Shown here: in pieces, positions 25,968 to 35,334 of the stretch
Layout: each line of letters opens with the position of its first letter
Position numbering within the stretch: position 1 is the stretch's first letter
Program-made: the position numbers and the translations under genes
The notes under the pieces: generated by a model
The model's input: only the letters and a program-made list of their open reading frames with translations
The model's database searches: none
Told to the model about the DNA's origin: nothing
DNA from: Bacillota bacterium
GTDB taxonomy: Bacteria > Bacillota > Clostridia > Acetivibrionales > DSM-1351
Assembly: GCA_023398105.1 (NCBI GenBank)
Contig: JAEWST010000049.1
Span: forward strand, 1-53,884
Direction: 5' to 3'
Length of the DNA: 53,884 nt

Positions 25968-26834
25968 CTACAACCCAATTTTTTTGTACATCGAAGGTGA
26001 ACAGCCCTTGATGCTTTTGAAGGATCTATTAAAGGTAACTATACTATTGAAACCAACAGCATATGCTATTTCAGCAATAGACATATTTGATGCCATAAGA
26101 AAAAGCTCTGCTTGTTTTATTCTATACTCGTTTAAGTAAAGTATAAAATTTTTCTCTGTAATATCCTTAAACATTCTTGAAAAGTAAGATTCGCTGAAGC
26201 CTACTGCTTTTGCAACATCTGACAGGGAAATATCGTTCATATAATTAGCCTCAATAAACTTAAAAGCGTCTGATAGCTTCTCCATTCCCTGCATTTTTTT
26301 CACGGTGCCAGTGTTACTTTCCAAATTAATTCTATCAGCTAAGAATTTTGATATTATTGCAAAAATATCATGGATTCTTGCACTGATGAAAAGTTCAAAA
26401 CCAAAATCTTTTTTAGAATAGTTTTCAACAATGCTTAAAATATGGTCTTTAATACTTTGCTGAAAGGGAACATCCTTTGTTGATATCTTAAAGGTACTTG
26501 AAATTAAAGCCTTAATAATATTGTTATTGCCAAAGGTGCTTAATGACGAGGAGTCAAACTGTATAAAAAATCTTTTGCCGTTATTATTGCGGTTTGAAAA
26601 ACCATGAGTGTCACCGCTGGCTATAAAAAGAATATCACCTTCATCTAGCTTGAATTCTCTGTTGTTAACATTTATATTGAAATTGTTTTTTTCTATATAC
26701 AAAATTTCTATTACGGCATGCCAATGAACAGGATAGTCAAAATTGTCATAGGTATTTACTTCCAGTCTGAATGGAAAACCATCTGCGAAGATTCCTTTTT
26801 CGTGTAATCCATCAACATACATAATTATATCCAT
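25968..26834 (-). CDS. AraC-family transcription regulator with cupin sensor domain
   Basis: A 288-residue regulator. Residues about 20-110 form a cupin-like ligand domain (YPVHWHAVIEILYIEKN, then LDEGDILFIASGDTHGF, with metal-type His residues). The C-terminal ~100 residues carry two helix-turn-helix motifs of the AraC/XylS type (ISLSDVAKAVGFSESYFSRMFKDI and MSIAEIAYAVGFNSIVTFNRSFK). Cupin-AraC proteins of this design usually sense sugars. It lies downstream of the GH3 glycosidase gene on the same strand but is separated by that gene's terminator, so it has its own promoter. Control of the glycosidase is plausible but inferred. The start has only a weak AGGG site, so M5 is an alternative. 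Confidence 0.88.
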   Translation of the reverse strand: MDIIMYVDGLHEKGIFADGFPFRLEVNTYDNFDYPVHWHAVIEILYIEKNNFNINVNNREFKLDEGDILFIASGDTHGFSNRNNNGKRFFIQFDSSSLSTFGNNNIIKALISSTFKISTKDVPFQQSIKDHILSIVENYSKKDFGFELFISARIHDIFAIISKFLADRINLESNTGTVKKMQGMEKLSDAFKFIEANYMNDISLSDVAKAVGFSESYFSRMFKDITEKNFILYLNEYRIKQAELFLMASNMSIAEIAYAVGFNSIVTFNRSFKSIKGCSPSMYKKIGL

Positions 26835-26920
26835 ACCCTGTGTTTTTCGAACTTAGTTAATGACAGGCATGGACTTCCTACCCCCCTTTATGTCAAATAC
26901 AGAAAGCTGATTTATTGCTG

Positions 26921-26957
26921 TTTGTGTCGCCAGTGATAAAGGCAAAATGGAGGTTAG
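26921..26957 (+). repeat. Dispersed 37-bp motif, family B (copy 2)
   Basis: Begins TTTGTGTCGCC and ends GCAAAATGGAGGTTAG as at 6641-6677; 31 of 37 positions agree. It lies upstream of, and opposite to, the AraC gene. Confidence 0.55.
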
Positions 26958-27044
26958 CTAGAATTATTTCATAAGAAGTATTGGCTTAATAAGTACATTA
27001 TACTAATTTGTATTAAAATGTGAAATAGTATTATTTTTAACTTC

Positions 27045-27096
27045 AAAAAATAAAGCCTCCATATAGGAATATTATATATTATTTTTATATGGAGGC
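27045..27096 (-). terminator. Intrinsic terminator of the GH3 gene
   Basis: On the minus strand GCCTCCATATA pairs with TATATGGAGGC (27055-27065 with 27086-27096), an 11-bp perfect stem, followed by TTTATTTTTT. Confidence 0.75.
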
Positions 27097-27122
27097 AATG
27101 TAAATTTTTTAAATAGATTGAA

Positions 27123-27182
27123 TAATACAGTAATTTCTTGCAATTATTTTGGCAGCAAACCATTGATAAGTCTCCCGCACCG
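27123..27182 (-). repeat. Dispersed intergenic repeat, family A (copy 3, reverse)
   Basis: The complement reads GGTGCGGGAGACTTATCAAT, then GGTTTGCTGCCAAAATAATT. It links the family A core with the GGTGCGGGAG block also seen at 40545-40554. Confidence 0.6.
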
Positions 27183-27216
27183 AAAGATTTTTATGTGGGT
27201 AAGGAGAGGTCGAAAT

Positions 27217-29367
27217 TTATTCCACTACAAATGAAGCCTTTAATACATTACTGCCATTTAATGATATACTTCTTGAATCAGGCTGGCTTCCACCTACGTA
27301 TATTTCAAAACTTCCAGCTTCAAGAACTGATTCGCCTTCATTATTAACCAGCAGCATATCCTCTGGCAACAGGTTAAAGCTAACTTCAATTTGCTCATTA
27401 GGAAGCAACTTGATTTTCTTAACACCTTTGAGTTGCCATCTAGGGGTAGCTACACTTGTTTCAACATCTTTAAGATAGAGCTGAACAACTTCTTTTGATT
27501 CAAGGCTGCCAATGTTTTTGACTTTTACAGAACAGCTTATACCATCTCCTGCTATAATTTTCTTACTTGAAATAGATAAATTACTATATTCAAATTGTGA
27601 ATAGCATAGGCCATATCCAAAGGGATAAAGGGCTTCATTTTCCATGTATTTATAGGTTCTGTTTTTCATTGAGTAATCACGAAAGTTAGGCAATTCCTCA
27701 GTAGTTCTGTAAAAAGTAACAGGCAGTCGTCCTGACGGACTAAATTCACCAAAAAGCATGGAAGCGATAGCTCGCCCTCCCTGTGCACCAGGATACCACG
27801 CCTGAACAATAGCTGGTACATTAGTGTCAGCCCATGTTACAGATAAGGCACTTCCTGATAGAAGCACTAGTATAACTGGTTTGCCAGTAGCATGTACAGC
27901 TTCTAATAATTGTTGCTGTAAGCCAGGAAGATTTAAGTCTATTTTATCTCCTGATGCATACTCATTTCCTGCATCCCCTTCTTCTCCTTCAATACTTGCA
28001 TCTAAACCAAGGCACATTATAACAATATCAGATTTTTCAGCTACAGTTATTGCCTCGGCAATTCTATCATTTTTTCTAGCTAAACCCTGTATCCTGTCTT
28101 TGTATAGGTGACAGCCCTCGGAATAGTTAATCCTGATTGAATCAGGAAGAGCTTCCCGAATCCCATCTAGAACAGTTATATATTGAGAAGCAGTACCAAA
28201 ATAATTACCTGTTAGGACATCTCTACTGTTTGCGTTGGGGCCAATAACTGCTATAGATTTTAAGCTGTTTTTATCAAGAGGAAGAATATTATCCTTATTT
28301 TTTAATAAAACTAATGAATCTTTTGCCACTTCAAGAGCAAGCTTATTATGTTCCTTACAGTCAACGACATCATACGGAATTGATGAATAAGGTACATTTT
28401 CATTACTATCAAACATACCAAGCTTCATACGAGTCATCATAAGTCTTGATACTGATGCATCAATTGTCTTTTCATCTATTAAGTCTTCATTATGTGCGAT
28501 TAGTAGGTTTAGATACATGTTTCCGCAATTTAAATCACAGCCATTATTTACTGCGAGTGCTACTGACTCAGGTGCTGTTTTTGTAACCATGTGATTCTCG
28601 TGAAAATCCTTGATTGCCCAGCAGTCTGATGTGACATGACCTTTAAAACCCCAATCGTCTCTTAAAATGTCTTTTAATAAGGTTTTGCTACCACAACAAG
28701 GTTCGCCATTTGTTCTGCTATAAGCACCCATTACAGCTTCTACCTTTGCTTCTTGAACTAATTTTTTAAAAGCTGGTAAATAAGTTTCATACATATCTTT
28801 TTTAGAAGCAATAGCATTAAAGCAGTGTCTTTCGCCTTCTGGACCACTATGCACAGCAAAGTGCTTTGCACAAGCCGCTGTTTTCATATATTTGCTGTCA
28901 TTGCCTTGAAGACCTTCAACAAATCTAATACCTAGCCTGCTTGTTAAATAGGTATCCTCACCATAGGTTTCATGACCACGACCCCAACGGGGATCTCTGA
29001 AAATATTAATATTAGGTGACCAAAAAGTAAGTCCTTTATATATATCATGATCGTTTTTTTTCTGGAATTCATGGTATTTAGCTCTGCCTTCAGTAGAAAT
29101 AACATCTGCTATTTCATAAACCAAATCCTCATCAAAGGTAGCTGCAATACCAATTGCCTGTGGAAATACTGTTGCTATTCCTGCTCTAGCAACACCATGT
29201 AGAGCCTCGTTCCACCAATTGTAAGAAGGTATGTCTAAACGAGGTATAGCTGGAGCATCAAATAACATTTGCATTGTTTTTTCTTCAAGAGTCATTCGGG
29301 AAACTAAATCTTTTACACGTTCTTCAAAACTTAGAGATTCATCTTTATATGCGGGTGTAGTTTTCAT
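27217..29367 (-). CDS. Glycoside hydrolase family 3 enzyme (beta-xylosidase/beta-glucosidase type)
   Basis: A 716-residue cytosolic GH3 enzyme that cleaves terminal beta-linked sugars from imported oligosaccharides. The N-terminal barrel has NWWNEALHGVAR, FWSPNINIFRDPRWGRGHET and the nucleophile D248 in TSDCW. The second domain has KNKDNILPL, AVIGPNA and the GEEGDAGNE region where GH3 enzymes place the acid/base. The C-terminal ~110 residues are the FN3-like domain, preceded by LYPFGYGLCYSQFEY. The NWWNEALHGVAR and SDCW forms favour the xylosidase/arabinofuranosidase branch, but substrate cannot be settled. ATG 29367 has AGGAGG just upstream; earlier codons would add a spurious hydrophobic leader. 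No secretion signal, so it acts inside the cell. Confidence 0.9.
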   Translation of the reverse strand: MKTTPAYKDESLSFEERVKDLVSRMTLEEKTMQMLFDAPAIPRLDIPSYNWWNEALHGVARAGIATVFPQAIGIAATFDEDLVYEIADVISTEGRAKYHEFQKKNDHDIYKGLTFWSPNINIFRDPRWGRGHETYGEDTYLTSRLGIRFVEGLQGNDSKYMKTAACAKHFAVHSGPEGERHCFNAIASKKDMYETYLPAFKKLVQEAKVEAVMGAYSRTNGEPCCGSKTLLKDILRDDWGFKGHVTSDCWAIKDFHENHMVTKTAPESVALAVNNGCDLNCGNMYLNLLIAHNEDLIDEKTIDASVSRLMMTRMKLGMFDSNENVPYSSIPYDVVDCKEHNKLALEVAKDSLVLLKNKDNILPLDKNSLKSIAVIGPNANSRDVLTGNYFGTASQYITVLDGIREALPDSIRINYSEGCHLYKDRIQGLARKNDRIAEAITVAEKSDIVIMCLGLDASIEGEEGDAGNEYASGDKIDLNLPGLQQQLLEAVHATGKPVILVLLSGSALSVTWADTNVPAIVQAWYPGAQGGRAIASMLFGEFSPSGRLPVTFYRTTEELPNFRDYSMKNRTYKYMENEALYPFGYGLCYSQFEYSNLSISSKKIIAGDGISCSVKVKNIGSLESKEVVQLYLKDVETSVATPRWQLKGVKKIKLLPNEQIEVSFNLLPEDMLLVNNEGESVLEAGSFEIYVGGSQPDSRSISLNGSNVLKASFVVE

Positions 29368-29862
29368 AAGACCTCCTAGAAATAGCAATATTGCAAGTAA
29401 TGTGATTCCACATTTTAAATGCAAATTAGTATAAAATGCTAGCTTTATAATACCTTATCATAACAATTAATTCATGTCGTATTTTGTTTATTATTAATCA
29501 ATTTGTGCACATAATATAGCTAAATTAATCAATTCATACTTGAATTATTAAAAATAATAGCAGAATTAAATTTAAATTTAAAATAATATGTAAAATTAAC
29601 GTACATTATAAAATATACGTAATAAATAGTATTACTATGGTAATATATTCATTTCTTTATAGCGATAGTAATATATTCTGCTATACGAGAGAAGGAATAG
29701 TCATCCGATTAGCAACTCAGAGCTAGACATATAAAAGTTATATTATTTATTGGCTAAAGTGGGCGAAAAAATCCGATTGATATTATTCTGTAAAACCTTA
29801 AAATTAAATAATATAATTTTGACATTTGTATAAAATAAAAATAAAATTATGTAAAAATACTA
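29368..29862. other. AT-rich spacer between divergent GH3 and metY genes
   Basis: Nearly 500 bases, extremely AT-rich. No frame or known riboswitch is visible. Both promoters should lie here; a second possible metY promoter is TTGACA (29819-29824) with TAAAAT (29842-29847), 17 bases apart. Confidence 0.45.
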
Positions 29863-29891
29863 TTGACATGAATATAATACTGATGTATATT
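29863..29891 (+). promoter_or_regulatory. Sigma-A type promoter of metY
   Basis: TTGACA (29863-29868), 17-base spacer, TATATT (29886-29891). The start would fall about 45 bases before the ATG, leaving no room for an S-box or T-box leader. Confidence 0.7.
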
Positions 29892-29944
29892 AATTATAAC
29901 AAATCCTATATAAATACTATGAAATAAAAAAGGAGGACACACAT

Positions 29945-31225
29945 ATGAGTAAAAAATTAAGCTTTGATACTTTGCAGGTGCACGCAGGTCAAGATATAGA
30001 TAAGACAACAGGTTCTAGGGCGGTACCCATTTATCAGACATCATCTTATGTTTTTAAGGACGCTAATCATGCAGCAGATGTATTTGCACTTCGTGATTCG
30101 GCATATTCATACTCAAGATTTGTTAACCCAACTAATGATGTTTTTGAAAAGAGAATTGCAGCACTGGAGGGTGGTACAGCTGCGTTGGCAGTAGCTTCTG
30201 GCTCTGCAGCAATTACCTATTCAATACTTAATATTGCTGGTGCTGGAGATGAAATTGTTACTGCTAACACATTATATGGCGGTACCTTTAATTTGTTTGC
30301 GGCTACTCTTCCTAGATATGGAGTAAATACTAAGTTTGTAGACCCTGATGATGTTGCCAACTTCGAGGGGGCTATTACTGAAAAAACAAAGGCAATATTT
30401 ATTGAAAGCATTGGTAATCCAAATGCTAATATAATTGACATTGAGGCAGTAGCAAATATTGCACATAGAAATGGCATTCCGCTTATTGTTGATAACACGT
30501 TTGGAACACCATATCTTATAAAACCTATAGATTTTGGTGCTGACGTAGTTGTGCACTCTGCAACAAAATTCATTGGTGGGCATGGTTCTTCTTTAGGTGG
30601 AGTTATTGTTGATGGCGGTAATTTTGACTATGGTGCAAGTAGTAAATTTCCAGGATTTACAGAGCCTGATGGAAGCTATCATGGGCTTGTGTATTCACAG
30701 CTTGGCGGAGCAGCTTTTGTGACAAAGGCAAGAGTTCAGCTTCTAAGAGATACAGGAGCATCAATAAGTCCATTTAATTCATTTTTATTTATACAAGGCT
30801 TAGAGACATTGTCCCTTAGAGTTGAGAGACATGTGAGTAACTCAAAGAAAATAGCAGAGCATTTGGCTAGTCACCCGTTGGTTGAGTTTGTAAATTATCC
30901 CAGTTTAAGAGAAAATAAATATTATACATTAGCTCAGAAATATGTTCCAAAAGGAGCTGGCTCGGTATTTACATTTGGTATAAAGGGTGGTTTTGAGGAA
31001 GCAAAGAAGTTCATTGATAGTTTAGAAATATTCTCATTGCTGGCTAATGTTGCAGATGCAAAATCATTAGTTATACATCCAGCTAGTACAACTCATTCTC
31101 AGCTTTCAGATGAAGATATTATAAAAGCAGGTATTAAACCGAATACAATTAGGCTTTCAATAGGTATTGAGGACGTAGATGACTTGATTTACGATATAGA
31201 CCAAGCTCTCGAAAAAAGCCAATAA
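29945..31225 (+). CDS. metY: O-acetylhomoserine sulfhydrylase (PLP-dependent)
   Basis: A 426-residue cytosolic PLP enzyme that joins O-acetylhomoserine with sulfide (or methanethiol) to give homocysteine (or methionine). Motifs of the Cys/Met-metabolism class: YSRFVNPTNDVFEKRIAALE, the cofactor stacking region ANTLYGGTFNLF, and the Schiff-base K208 in HSATKFIGGHG. The length and the extra C-terminal HPASTTHSQL segment suit MetY rather than the shorter cystathionine enzymes. AAGGAGG lies 8 bases before ATG. MetA, which makes its substrate, is encoded 258 bases downstream with its own promoter. Confidence 0.95.
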   Translation: MSKKLSFDTLQVHAGQDIDKTTGSRAVPIYQTSSYVFKDANHAADVFALRDSAYSYSRFVNPTNDVFEKRIAALEGGTAALAVASGSAAITYSILNIAGAGDEIVTANTLYGGTFNLFAATLPRYGVNTKFVDPDDVANFEGAITEKTKAIFIESIGNPNANIIDIEAVANIAHRNGIPLIVDNTFGTPYLIKPIDFGADVVVHSATKFIGGHGSSLGGVIVDGGNFDYGASSKFPGFTEPDGSYHGLVYSQLGGAAFVTKARVQLLRDTGASISPFNSFLFIQGLETLSLRVERHVSNSKKIAEHLASHPLVEFVNYPSLRENKYYTLAQKYVPKGAGSVFTFGIKGGFEEAKKFIDSLEIFSLLANVADAKSLVIHPASTTHSQLSDEDIIKAGIKPNTIRLSIGIEDVDDLIYDIDQALEKSQ

Positions 31226-31376
31226 TTCATGTCATTATTCCTAACTTAACTTTCAATTGATAAGTCATCCATGCCTACAATTTTCAGATGGGAAAGCTAA
31301 GTACTATGTTGTATTGTGAAAGACGGAACTGTAACACCCTAATAATTAGCTAGTATTTTCTACCTTAAGACATTAG

Positions 31377-31406
31377 TTGACTTTTATATTTTCATGAGAC
31401 TATAAT
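31377..31406 (+). promoter_or_regulatory. Promoter of metA
   Basis: TTGACT (31377-31382), 18-base spacer, TATAAT (31401-31406). The leader of about 70 bases shows no riboswitch. Confidence 0.6.
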
Positions 31407-31483
31407 TAGTATTAACCATTCTACATAGCATCAGATTTATTGCGATATGTACACGGTAATTATAGCTCATGGAGGATAAAAGT

Positions 31484-32413
31484 ATGCCAATTAGAATACC
31501 TGACAATCTACCAGCAGGCGAAATATTAAATAGTGAGAATATATTTGTCATGTATGAAGACAGAGCTTATCACCAAGATATAAGGCCTCTTAAAATTGTA
31601 ATTTTAAATATAATGCCCACTAAGATAACTACAGAAACCCAATTACTTAGGTTGCTTGGAAATACTCCTCTTCAAATTGAGCCTATTCTTTTATGTCCAG
31701 CATCCCATGTGCCCAAAAACACTCCTGAGGAGCACTTAGAGGCATTTTATAAAACCTTTGATGAGATTAAAAAAGACCATTTTGATGGGTTGATTATTAC
31801 TGGGGCACCAGTGGAACAAATGCCTTTTGAGCAGGTTAAATACTGGGAAGAATTAACTCAAATAATGGAATGGAGCTTAACTAATGTACACTCTACTCTC
31901 CATATTTGCTGGGGAGCTCAGGCAGGATTATATTATCACTACGGTATTCAGAAATGTGATATTGCAAATAAACTATTTGGTGTTTTTTCACATACAAAAA
32001 ATAAAGATTATGTTAAACTACTCAGGGGCTTTGATGATATGTTTTATGTGCCTCATTCAAGGCATACTGGGGTTAGAAAAGAAGATATTGAAAAGGTTGA
32101 TGAACTGGAAATACTTTCTGAATCTAAGGATGCAGGTGTTTATTTAATTGCATCAAAAGATGGAAGGCATATCTTTGCTACAGGACACTCTGAGTATGAC
32201 CCTCTCACATTGAAAAAGGAGTATGACAGAGATATTGATAAAGGGTTGGATATAGAAGTTCCAAAGAATTATTTCCCTGAGGATGATCCTAAGAATGAAC
32301 CAATTGTTAAGTGGAGAGGGCACGGGCACTTGCTGTTTTTGAATTGGCTTAACTATTATGTATACCAAGAAACACCTTTTGATTTAGCAACTATAGCAAA
32401 GAGAAAAAAGTAG
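31484..32413 (+). CDS. metA: Homoserine O-acetyltransferase MetA
   Basis: A 309-residue MetA-family acyltransferase, the first committed step from homoserine to methionine. The catalytic Cys is C142 in HICWGAQAGLYYHYG; the His/Glu pair lies in FATGHSEYDPLTL. Residue 111 is Glu (GAPVE). In this family Glu at 111 goes with acetyl-CoA and Gly with succinyl-CoA, so the product should be O-acetylhomoserine, matching the neighbouring MetY. ATG 31484 is chosen because GGAGG (31471-31475) lies 8 bases upstream; the earlier in-frame ATG overlaps that site. Confidence 0.94.
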   Translation: MPIRIPDNLPAGEILNSENIFVMYEDRAYHQDIRPLKIVILNIMPTKITTETQLLRLLGNTPLQIEPILLCPASHVPKNTPEEHLEAFYKTFDEIKKDHFDGLIITGAPVEQMPFEQVKYWEELTQIMEWSLTNVHSTLHICWGAQAGLYYHYGIQKCDIANKLFGVFSHTKNKDYVKLLRGFDDMFYVPHSRHTGVRKEDIEKVDELEILSESKDAGVYLIASKDGRHIFATGHSEYDPLTLKKEYDRDIDKGLDIEVPKNYFPEDDPKNEPIVKWRGHGHLLFLNWLNYYVYQETPFDLATIAKRKK

Positions 32414-32462
32414 GATTCACAATGTATGAAAAATTGATTAGAAGAAAAATGCGTCAAATTGA

Positions 32463-32624
32463 ATGGAGGCATCGTCATGTAAAAGTGGCGGTGCTTTTGC
32501 TATTTTTCTGCTAAAAGCCATTTATGATGCATTATGTGAAATTGCCAATACCGAACAAGTCATAGGACAAGTGACCGAACAAGTTGAAAGGTTGTTAAAG
32601 GTTCACAAACCTATGAGCACCTAG
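32463..32624 (+). pseudogene. Decayed C-terminal fragment of a GQVT-repeat HTH protein
   Basis: A 53-codon frame ends with ANTEQVIGQVTEQVERLLKV. The VIGQVTxQVxxLL signature is characteristic of the C-terminal winged-helix part of AlbA_2/RecG-like or Fic-like ATP-binding regulators, normally 400-500 residues long. Everything N-terminal is missing and the frame ends early. Its last codons lie in the left arm of the inverted repeat at 32610-32722, so the element may have truncated it. No functional product is expected. Confidence 0.5.
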
Positions 32625-32722
32625 AGTATCATTAACACTTCTATACAATACACCTTTGGTTATTTCTGTGCCAGGGGGAGGACTGGTACAGGATTGGAGG
32701 TAGTTTTATAGGTGCTCATAGG
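32610..32722. mobile_element. Small inverted-repeat (MITE-like) element
   Basis: CCTATGAGCACCTA (32610-32623) and its exact complement (32709-32722) bound 113 bases without coding capacity. A second hairpin, GTAGATAGA/TCTATCTAC (32722-32746), abuts it. No transposase and no obvious target duplication are seen. Confidence 0.4.
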
Positions 32723-32787
32723 TAGATAGAAAAAATATCTATCTACTTTACATAATATTGAAAGTGCTATAAAAATGTTACTATTTC

Positions 32788-32834
32788 AAAAAGACAATTA
32801 CAATTAGGTTTATTCTAAGGGTAACTGTCTTTTA
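32788..32834 (-). terminator. Intrinsic terminator of the DUF6062 gene
   Basis: On the minus strand AAAAGACAGTTAC pairs with GTAATTGTCTTTT across an 18-base loop, ending in five T. It lies just after the stop at 32846 and may work in both directions. Confidence 0.65.
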
Positions 32835-32845
32835 TTATTTGTGGC

Positions 32846-33622
32846 TTATTTCAATTCGCAATTTCCTCTTATTTTTTGAATACTTCTTATTACAGCATCT
32901 TTAGAATTTTCCCAAGGGGCATCATTATATCTATAGTCAAATTTCTTTGTAAACCAGTCTACTTCCTTCTCCACTCTCTCAAGGTTACTCAGTTGCATTT
33001 CCATAACATTTTTTGTGAAGATTGCGGCTTGAGATATATTTAAATACTTTGAAACTGAATTTAAAAGAAACTTTAGATGCTTTAAGCAGAAGCCCTTCTT
33101 GGATTGGAAGATTTGTCTAAATTCAGGCTCTTTAAAATATAAATAAAATATAACGTCAACATATCTGTCCATGGTATGTTTTAATTTGTTACAAATAGCA
33201 CAACTGTTGTGTATTTTCTCTAGTTCACTGACAAGTTCAGATATGAGTTTATCTGTATTTGTTTGCTTAGAGGATAGCTTTTTTGAAATGTTTTTGACTA
33301 AACCTGCATCTGCATCTTGTTCCAACGAAGCTACTTTACTTTCGAATATTTGCTTAAGGGTTAAGTTCTTTTCTTGCATAAAGGTATCAATCATTAGAGC
33401 AAGACCAAGTCTATTAACCTGTTTGTTGTACATTGCCTCAAAATGTGTTCTGCAAAAGCCAAGTTCATTAGTGGTTTTGCGATGATCTGGCTCCATCAAA
33501 GATGCACCTAATGCGTATTCAATAGCTTCTTCCTCAAGCTTTTTCTCCAAGATGCATAAAGGACACTCGCAATCTACAGAGAAAGCATCTGTAACTGGTA
33601 TAGTATATATTTTTTCCTTCAT
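32846..33622 (-). CDS. DUF6062-family Cys-rich cytosolic protein
   Basis: A 258-residue protein of unknown function matching the clostridial family DUF6062 in layout. It shows spaced Cys/His groups that could bind metal: CECPLC (C18, C20, C23), LGFCRTHFEAMY, NSCAICNKLKHTMDRY and KGFCLKHLKFLL. Most of the chain is predicted helical, with no signal peptide or membrane segment. The start is well supported (AGGAGG then ATG 33622). It is monocistronic, ending in an intrinsic terminator, and its neighbours suggest no pathway. Zinc binding is inferred from the Cys pairs. Confidence 0.75.
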   Translation of the reverse strand: MKEKIYTIPVTDAFSVDCECPLCILEKKLEEEAIEYALGASLMEPDHRKTTNELGFCRTHFEAMYNKQVNRLGLALMIDTFMQEKNLTLKQIFESKVASLEQDADAGLVKNISKKLSSKQTNTDKLISELVSELEKIHNSCAICNKLKHTMDRYVDVIFYLYFKEPEFRQIFQSKKGFCLKHLKFLLNSVSKYLNISQAAIFTKNVMEMQLSNLERVEKEVDWFTKKFDYRYNDAPWENSKDAVIRSIQKIRGNCELK

Positions 33623-34357
33623 AATAACCTCCTAGACCCATTTGGGCACAAAAATATAGTAAAGATTTAAGCATAATGTTTATTACTGTGTTCCACAATG
33701 AAAAAACCACAAGCATAAAAATTTTGTAAAGACTTAAGTGTTGGTTTTTCAGCAAAAATGTGTAGGTAAACCAACTTCCCATTAATAAGTATGTGTACCT
33801 GTAATATTAAGTTAATGAGTCTATGAAAACATGTTCTGTGATATATGTTGTTTTGTAAATGGTTGAACTATAATCTAGTTACAAATGTACGATAAAATGA
33901 ATTATATCACTTTATTGAGTTTTGGAAAATAAAAATAAGTCTCATAAACTCACACTGACACAAATCATATAAATAATTATTCGACCTTTGCAGTTGAACA
34001 GCTACAATTTTTAACCGTGAAAGTTTACTTTGCAAATATATACATTGATTTGACACTTATAATTTGGGTATTATGAATATATTCTTTAAAAAAATATAGG
34101 GCAAAGGCTTGGAATCGTAATTGACTCAGTCAGAGCTTCTAACTTGAAATCATTAGCACAAGGTTAATGCAGTTGAAGAAAATTTCAATATACAACCAAC
34201 TCGGCTTACACAACAAAGAGGTTATAGTTGGTTAATTAGATAGAGAATGAAAAGCGATAGAAACATGCTTATAGTTCCGAGAATATTTCATAAAGGGGGC
34301 TGGATTTCATGCCAAGGCTTATTTTAGTAAAAAAAGCTATGGTTATGGATATAAAAT
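33623..34357. other. 735-base spacer between divergent DUF6062 and ogg genes
   Basis: AT-rich, without a convincing gene. TTGACA at 34050-34055 with TATGAA at 34072-34077 (16-base spacer) is a possible ogg promoter. AACCAACT near 34194 and AGTTGGTT near 34228 form an inverted repeat in its leader. A 19-codon frame (34309-34368) with an AAAGGGGG ribosome site overlaps the ogg start and may couple translation. Confidence 0.35.
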
Positions 34358-35245
34358 ATGGTGTATAAAGATTATTTAACTAGTTGTAAGGAGGGAGTTC
34401 TGGCAATAGAGGGTGTTAAAGATTTTAACTTGACACATATATTTGAGTGTGGTCAGTGCTTTAGATGGATAAAGCAGCAGGATGGCAGCTATAATGGAAT
34501 AGTTAAGGACAAGTTCGTAAATGTAAGCTTCAGTAATGAAATTCTATATATTAGAAATGCTACAGAACAGGATTTTATTGATATATGGTATGAATATTTC
34601 GATTTGGGAACTGATTATGCAAAAATCAAGACTGCACTTGAGAAGGATGAAATTATGAAGGAGGCTATCAAAACAGGCTATGGTATCAGATTGCTTAGGC
34701 AGGACTTCTGGGAAATGCTAATCTCCTTTATAATTTCCGCAAATAATATGATACCTAGAATAATGAAAACAGTAGACACTCTCTCAGTACTAAAAGGGGG
34801 ATGTATAGAAGCCAATTATAATGCATATGGATTTCCCAAAATTCATGAACTTGCAAATGCTACTTTAGAAGAAATACAACAGTGTAAAGCAGGATTTAGA
34901 TGTAAATATATTCATCAAACTTCTCAGCTTATGTATAAGGATTCTATAACAAAAGAATTGCTGGGGCATCTAGATACTGATATGGCTAGAAAAGAGCTGA
35001 TGAGATTTCCTGGAGTAGGACCAAAGGTTGCAGACTGTATATTACTTTTCAGTGGTGTTAAATATGACGTATTTCCAACGGATGTGTGGGTTAAACGAGT
35101 AATGGAGGTGCTCTATTTAAATAAAGAATCTAAATTAAAAGAAATACAAAGCTTTGCTAAAGACCAGTTTGGTGATTTGACAGGCTATGCACAGCAATAC
35201 TTGTTCTACCATGCAAGATTAAACAGAATTGGTATGAATAAATAG
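34358..35245 (+). CDS. ogg: 8-oxoguanine DNA glycosylase/AP lyase (OGG1 type)
   Basis: A 295-residue base-excision repair enzyme that removes 8-oxoguanine paired with C and nicks the abasic site. It is of the eukaryote-like OGG1 group known from Clostridium acetobutylicum. N-terminal domain: FECGQCFRW. The helix-hairpin-helix is RFPGVGPKVADCILLFS, the catalytic Lys K183 lies in AGFRCKYI, and the catalytic Asp D242 in FPTDVWVKR. The ATG has only a weak ribosome site, but a 19-codon frame with a strong site ends ten bases inside the gene, suggesting translational coupling. A terminator follows at 35335. Confidence 0.93.
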   Translation: MVYKDYLTSCKEGVLAIEGVKDFNLTHIFECGQCFRWIKQQDGSYNGIVKDKFVNVSFSNEILYIRNATEQDFIDIWYEYFDLGTDYAKIKTALEKDEIMKEAIKTGYGIRLLRQDFWEMLISFIISANNMIPRIMKTVDTLSVLKGGCIEANYNAYGFPKIHELANATLEEIQQCKAGFRCKYIHQTSQLMYKDSITKELLGHLDTDMARKELMRFPGVGPKVADCILLFSGVKYDVFPTDVWVKRVMEVLYLNKESKLKEIQSFAKDQFGDLTGYAQQYLFYHARLNRIGMNK

Positions 35246-35334
35246 GCACCGTATACAACAACAATTTCTCTATACGATGACTTATTGCTTGAATATTATG
35301 CTAGTTTAATATAAATCAATGGAGAAGCTAGATT

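Larger units (their letters stand above)
26835..27216. other. Spacer between GH3 and AraC genes with a family B repeat
   Basis: 382 bases. It contains the family B motif (26921-26957), the GH3 terminator (27045-27096) and a reverse family A repeat (27123-27182). The AraC promoter must be in 26840-26990 on the minus strand; I see no strong consensus. Confidence 0.5.

Noticed and set aside
29425..29944. SAM riboswitch or T-box upstream of metY and metA
   Set aside because: The best metY promoter leaves about 45 bases of leader and the metA leader is about 70 bases; neither holds the conserved motifs.
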